The position numbers and the translations under genes were made by a program. DNA of 8,857 nt from Dehalococcoidia bacterium. Its GTDB lineage: Bacteria; Chloroflexota; Dehalococcoidia; Dehalococcoidales; DAOWJH01. The DNA lies in contig DAOWJH010000045.1 in NCBI GenBank assembly GCA_030640495.1, forward strand, positions 1 through 8,857, read 5' to 3'. Positions 4,926 to 8,857 of this stretch are shown here, piece after piece. The notes under the pieces were generated by a model. It was not told the DNA's origin. It was given only the letters and a program-made list of their open reading frames with translations, and did no database searches. How positions within the stretch are numbered: position 1 is the stretch's first letter; every line of letters starts with the position of its first letter.

Positions 4926-6482
4926 GTGGAACCACTGGGGACAATATTGACAGACAAGGCCAGAGAGAATAAGAGTAAGCCGTACCTGTACTTTCTGGAC
5001 AAAGAGGTGAGCTATGAAGGAATCAATGCCTGTGCCAACCAGATGGCAAATGTATTTGCTGAGCTGGGAGTAGTCAAGGAGGCACATGTAGCCTTAATAT
5101 TACCTAACTGCCCCGAATACTTATATTGCTGGTTTGGCTTAGCCAAGCTTGGTGCGGTAAGTGTCACCATCAACAGTCAATTTAGAGGAGAAAGTCTAGA
5201 ATACCTTATCAAAGCGTCCGACAGTAAATTAGTAGTTGTTGCTTCCGATTTCCTTGGTCAATATGAAGAGATAGCGGCAAAAATAGGGGGAATAGATAGG
5301 GTAATTTTTGACACCTCTGGTCAGGTAGTCAATGATAGCAAATCGTTGAATAAGCTTTTTGACCAGTCGCCGACCACTCCCCCGGCTAATATACCGTTGA
5401 TTCGGGATATTGACCCGCTCATCATCACCCTGACCTCGGGTACTACTGGATTGCCGAAGCTGGTGAGGAACTCACACCGGGCGTATATTACAGCGGCACA
5501 GGACTTGGTCTCATGTGCGGAGCTGTCTGCCCAGGATTGTATATACTCTGCCCTCCCCCTGTACCATGTCAACCCACAGGTCTACTGTGTGCTGAGTGCC
5601 CTTGTAGCCAATGCCAGCGTTGTGGTAGCCCCGAGGTTCAGCGCCTCAAAATTTTGGGATGATATAAGGAAATATCAAGCGACAGCCTTCAGCTATGTTG
5701 GTGCGGTATTACCCATCTTACTGGCACAACCACAGTATCCCAGTGATAGGGATGCGCCAGCCAGGAAGTGTTTTGGCGGGGGGGCACCAAAGGAAGTATA
5801 TGAGAAGGTGAGTCAGCGTTTTGGCGTTGAGGTGCTTGAGATGTATGGAATGAGCGAGACCGGCACCTGGAATACAATAAATAAGCCAGGCAAGGGAAAG
5901 GCTGGAACTGTGGGTCAGGCACGTGATGGATTTGAAGTCAAAATTTTTGATGACATGGATGATGAACTGCCTCCAGGGAAAATCGGTGAGATTGTCATCA
6001 GACCGACAAAGCCATACATCATGTTTGACGGGTATTACAAATCTCCGGAAGAAACATTGAAGTGTTCGGCTAACTGGTGGTTTCATACTGGAGATTTGGG
6101 GAAAGTTGATGACGAGGGCTACTACTACTTCTGTGGTCGCAAGAAAGAGAGCATCAGGCGGGGTGGTGAAAACATCTCGCCCTATGAGATTGAACGGGAG
6201 GTAAACAAGCACCCAGCCGTAGCTGAAAGCGCAGCTTTCGGTATAGCCGACCCGGTCATGGAGGAAGAAATAGAAGTGGCTATCGTGCTACATCCCGGGC
6301 ACAAGGTTACCCCGGGGGAAATCATCGCTTGGTGTGAGACGAGGCTGCCAAAATTCATGATGCCGCGTTATATAGAATTTATGGAAAAGCTACCGAAGTC
6401 AGCTTCAGAGAAGGTACAGAAGGTCGCCCTTAAGGAGCGGGGACTAACCGCCAACACATGGGACAGGCAGAAGCATTCTTAG
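4926..6482 (+). CDS. Acyl-CoA synthetase (AMP-forming, CaiC-like carboxylate-CoA ligase)
   Basis: A 518-residue member of the ANL adenylate-forming superfamily. It activates a carboxylic acid with ATP to an acyl-AMP and then to the CoA thioester, in the cytoplasm. Core motifs are in order: the P-loop TSGTTGLPK (170-178), YGMSETG (307-313), HTGDLG (387-392), and the hinge GRKKESIRRGGENI (404-417). In the C-terminal lid, LPKSASEKVQK places the catalytic lysine at about 496, with Glu replacing the usual Gly before it. The R-R-G-G-E-N-I hinge resembles carnitine/crotonobetaine and medium-chain ligases, but the acid cannot be named. GTG at 4926 is chosen for its ribosome site. It starts the rightward unit, and the AOR-alcohol dehydrogenase fusion begins 15 nt after its stop. 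This suggests the acid it activates is the substrate or product of that fusion. Confidence 0.9.
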   Translation: MEPLGTILTDKARENKSKPYLYFLDKEVSYEGINACANQMANVFAELGVVKEAHVALILPNCPEYLYCWFGLAKLGAVSVTINSQFRGESLEYLIKASDSKLVVVASDFLGQYEEIAAKIGGIDRVIFDTSGQVVNDSKSLNKLFDQSPTTPPANIPLIRDIDPLIITLTSGTTGLPKLVRNSHRAYITAAQDLVSCAELSAQDCIYSALPLYHVNPQVYCVLSALVANASVVVAPRFSASKFWDDIRKYQATAFSYVGAVLPILLAQPQYPSDRDAPARKCFGGGAPKEVYEKVSQRFGVEVLEMYGMSETGTWNTINKPGKGKAGTVGQARDGFEVKIFDDMDDELPPGKIGEIVIRPTKPYIMFDGYYKSPEETLKCSANWWFHTGDLGKVDDEGYYYFCGRKKESIRRGGENISPYEIEREVNKHPAVAESAAFGIADPVMEEEIEVAIVLHPGHKVTPGEIIAWCETRLPKFMMPRYIEFMEKLPKSASEKVQKVALKERGLTANTWDRQKHS

Positions 6483-6497
6483 AAGGATGGTCAAGGG

Positions 6498-8857
6498 TTG
6501 AGACTACTACGGGTTAACATGGGACAACTGAAGGCAGTTTATGAAGAGCTGCCAAACGAGTGGCAGCTTATTGGTGGTAGGGGGCTGGTCGCCAAAATAA
6601 TGAATAAGGAATTAGCCCCAGGGATTGACCCACTTGGTGCTGACAATAAGTTGATTATCGCTGGCGGTCCTCTGGCTGGGACTATAGCCCCCCAGCTAGG
6701 CAGGATTTCGGTTGGTGGCAAAAGTCCGCTGACGCTGGGGATAAAAGAGGCTAATGCTGGAGGTCCGGCTGCCCAGAAGTTAGACAAGCTAGGTATAAGG
6801 GCAATTATAGTGGAGGATATTGCCCCAGAAGGGAAATTCTACTGCCTTAAAGTCTCCAAAGATGAGGCTATTCTAGTATCGGCTGATGAATATAAAGGGA
6901 TGAAGAATTACAAGCTGGTTGAGGAGCTTTATAAGAAATACGACAGGAAATCGGCGATAATTTCTATAGGGATAGGCGGTGAGCGGGGATACAAATCGGC
7001 TTCAGTTTCTCTTACCGATATTCTGGGAGACCCCTGCAGAAGTGCTGGCAGGGGTGGCCTGGGGGCGGTTATGGGCTCCAAGGGACTTAAGGCAATTATT
7101 ATTGACGATTCAGGCACGCCACCGGTAGATATGGCTAATAAATTTCTATTCAGGGAAACAGTAAAATCCTGGGTAGCCACATTAAAGAAAGACCTTACCT
7201 GCGGATTGCTCTCCGAGTTTGGCACTCCCCTGGCGGTTGCCTCAAATAGTTACCAGGGGACTATGCCGGCAAATAATTATAGCTCAGGCAGGCCCGAAGG
7301 GTTTCAGAAGGTTACTGGTGAGGTAATCAAGCAAAATGTCTGGCAACGTGGCGGCAAAATGCACGGCTGCATGCCGGGTTGCGTCGTCCAGTGTTCAATA
7401 ATCTATAACGATGCCAATGGAAACCGCCTGACCTCAGCCTATGAATATGAGGGGGTTGCCATGCTGGGGACTAATCTGGGCATTACCGACCTTGATGCTA
7501 TAGCCAGGCTTAAATTCATGTGTGATGACCTGGGTATTGATTTGATAGAGGTCGGGAGCAGCCTGAGTGTGGCAGCCAGTGCCGGTAAGATGAAAATGGG
7601 TGATGTAGAGTCAGCGATAAGACTAGTTGAGGAAATAGAACGGGGCACTGAGTTTGGCTATGTTTTGGGGAATGGGGTGGTTTCCACAGCCAAGGCTGTC
7701 AACGTCAGCCGCATACCGGCATTCAAGGGGCAGTCAATTCCAGCTCATGACCCTCGGGCAGTCAAAGGGGTTGGTGTTACCTATGCCACCAGTCCCATGG
7801 GAGCTGACCATACTGCTGGACTTACCTACAGGATAGCCCAGCAAAAAACGGGGCAGATAGCAAACTCACTCAGGTTTCAGATACAGGCGGCAACTTGTGA
7901 TACTCTGGGGTATTGTATTAACTCTATCCCCGGGGGACAGGCTTCCATCTATGTTTTCCTAGCTGAATTGCTAAATGCCCGATACGGGTCCAATTTAACA
8001 GCTGATGATGTATTTGAAATCGGTAAGCAAACACTCAAGGATGAGCTGAAATTTAATGAGGGTGCTGAGTTCAGTAAAATCTATGAGCGCTACCCGGCTT
8101 TTGTGCGGACAGAAGCCCTGCCCCCAACGAATAGTGTATTTGATGTTGAAGATTCTGAACTGGATGGCATCTGGGAGAACCTAGAGACATTCAGGCAGCC
8201 TAGAAAGATTTGGGAAGTCCGTTTTCCCACTCTGCCGTCAATTCTATTTGGAGCCGGTGTGGTTCAAAGGCTGGGTCAACAGGCCAGAGGGCTCAACATA
8301 AAGAAAGCCCTTGTGCTAGCCGACCCGGTGATGAAGAGGCTGGGGCGTGTCGATGAAGTCCAGAGGATTCTAGAAAGGAGTGGTATAGCTTCGGTGGTCT
8401 TTTCCGATGTGGAGCCTGACCCACCGATAGAGGAAATAGAGAGGGCGGGTCAGGTTTACCAAGAGCAGGGTTGCGACGGGTTGATTGGATTGGGGGGAGG
8501 CAGTGCTATGGATTCGGCTAAGGCAACAGCGGTAAGAGCAACTCAGCCTGGGATTCTGGCAGAATATGATGTGGGGGTGGGGGGGACAGCAAAAATTGAG
8601 GCTCCGCTACCGCCGATAATTTGTATTCCAACTACATCAGGTACCGGCAGTGAAACCAATCACACTGCGATAATCACGGATAAGCAGAGGAGGGTTAAGT
8701 TTCCTTTAATAAGCGACTTGATTAAACCAAAGCTGGCTGTAATTGACCCCATTTTATGTAAGACGATGCCCCCGGTGATAACCGCAGATACCGGCTTAGA
8801 TGCACTAGCCCATTGTTTTGAATCGTACGTAACCAAGAATACTGCTTATCACCCTTA
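6498..8857 (+). CDS. Aldehyde:ferredoxin oxidoreductase fused to iron-containing alcohol dehydrogenase (3'-truncated by window end)
   Basis: One open frame of 786 codons, still open at the edge. Start TTG 6498 has AAGGA 10 nt upstream and gives the usual AOR opening LRLLRVN; ATG 6519 would cut the first strand. AOR domain, about 1-560: GGRG (26-29), AGRGGLGAVMGSKGLKA, Fe-S cysteines 291, 295 and 299 plus Cys473 in DTLGYC, DLGID (344-348), GADH (His438), and an ending LPPTNSVFDV...LDGIW. This domain binds a tungsten or molybdenum pterin and one [4Fe-4S] cluster and interconverts acids and aldehydes with ferredoxin. A linker of about 12 residues leads into the Fe-ADH domain: FGAG (584-587), GGGSAMDSAK (666-675), PTTSGTGSE (711-719), and DALAH with metal ligands Asp768 and His772. 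The other two His ligands lie beyond the window. No stop, frameshift or internal start with a ribosome site occurs at the junction. It should shuttle acid, aldehyde and alcohol within one protein. The expected full length is near 950 residues. Confidence 0.9.
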   Translation, partial: MRLLRVNMGQLKAVYEELPNEWQLIGGRGLVAKIMNKELAPGIDPLGADNKLIIAGGPLAGTIAPQLGRISVGGKSPLTLGIKEANAGGPAAQKLDKLGIRAIIVEDIAPEGKFYCLKVSKDEAILVSADEYKGMKNYKLVEELYKKYDRKSAIISIGIGGERGYKSASVSLTDILGDPCRSAGRGGLGAVMGSKGLKAIIIDDSGTPPVDMANKFLFRETVKSWVATLKKDLTCGLLSEFGTPLAVASNSYQGTMPANNYSSGRPEGFQKVTGEVIKQNVWQRGGKMHGCMPGCVVQCSIIYNDANGNRLTSAYEYEGVAMLGTNLGITDLDAIARLKFMCDDLGIDLIEVGSSLSVAASAGKMKMGDVESAIRLVEEIERGTEFGYVLGNGVVSTAKAVNVSRIPAFKGQSIPAHDPRAVKGVGVTYATSPMGADHTAGLTYRIAQQKTGQIANSLRFQIQAATCDTLGYCINSIPGGQASIYVFLAELLNARYGSNLTADDVFEIGKQTLKDELKFNEGAEFSKIYERYPAFVRTEALPPTNSVFDVEDSELDGIWENLETFRQPRKIWEVRFPTLPSILFGAGVVQRLGQQARGLNIKKALVLADPVMKRLGRVDEVQRILERSGIASVVFSDVEPDPPIEEIERAGQVYQEQGCDGLIGLGGGSAMDSAKATAVRATQPGILAEYDVGVGGTAKIEAPLPPIICIPTTSGTGSETNHTAIITDKQRRVKFPLISDLIKPKLAVIDPILCKTMPPVITADTGLDALAHCFESYVTKNTAYHP

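Noticed and set aside
4905..4928. Acyl-CoA synthetase starting at GTG 4905.
   Set aside because: No Shine-Dalgarno upstream; a strong GGGAGG lies just downstream at the right distance from GTG 4926.
8172..8340. A separate alcohol dehydrogenase gene starting inside the long frame, i.e. two genes with no fusion.
   Set aside because: No stop codon separates the domains. The first in-frame GTG (8259) and ATG codons after the AOR end fall inside the Rossmann domain and have no ribosome site, so a fusion is the simplest reading.
1..8857. CRISPR array, tRNA, rRNA, phage or toxin-antitoxin genes.
   Set aside because: No regularly spaced repeats, cloverleaf-like elements with conserved T-loop sequence, rRNA motifs or related small gene pairs were seen on either strand.

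Overview
The window reads as accessory metabolism from an anaerobic, free-living bacterium. Three things point to anaerobiosis: a tungsten/molybdenum-pterin aldehyde:ferredoxin oxidoreductase (AOR) domain, an iron-dependent alcohol dehydrogenase domain, and a gene neighbourhood built around acyl-CoA chemistry. Shine-Dalgarno sites are strong and GTG/TTG starts are common. The overall style would fit a Chloroflexota (Dehalococcoidia-like) or other anaerobic sediment bacterium, but that placement is a guess from gene content and nothing in the window proves it.

Layout, left to right. Positions 1-243 (-) hold the N-terminus of a lipoprotein that looks like a TRAP-transporter (DctP-type) solute-binding protein; it runs off the left edge. 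Positions 244-626 are non-coding, with a near-consensus leftward promoter, a hairpin, a second candidate promoter and a short direct repeat. Positions 627-1205 (-) encode a membrane methyltransferase of the isoprenylcysteine carboxyl methyltransferase/PEMT type. Positions 1206-1497 contain a decayed piece of an IS3-family transposase. A leftward cluster follows: 2-hydroxyacid dehydrogenase (3632-4669), a DUF6282-like metal-dependent hydrolase (2737-3603) and an acyl-CoA dehydrogenase-like flavoprotein (1498-2619). A divergent regulatory region (4670-4925) separates this cluster from a rightward pair: an acyl-CoA synthetase (4926-6482) and, 15 nt later, a very long open frame (6498 to beyond 8857).

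The most notable object is that last frame. It is one uninterrupted reading frame encoding a complete AOR joined through a short linker to an iron-containing alcohol dehydrogenase, truncated only by the window edge. This is architecturally parallel to AdhE (aldehyde dehydrogenase fused to Fe-ADH), but with a carboxylate/aldehyde ferredoxin enzyme in the first position. In principle one polypeptide could interconvert carboxylic acid, aldehyde and alcohol while coupling ferredoxin to NAD(P)H.

Working model (inference): the fusion and the adjacent acyl-CoA ligase connect alcohol, aldehyde, free acid and acyl-CoA, and the divergent cluster supplies an acyl-CoA flavoenzyme, a 2-hydroxyacid dehydrogenase and a hydrolase acting on the same carbon skeleton. 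The direction (alcohol oxidation feeding CoA activation, or acid reduction to alcohol as an electron sink) cannot be decided from sequence. No tRNA, rRNA, CRISPR array or intact mobile element was seen.
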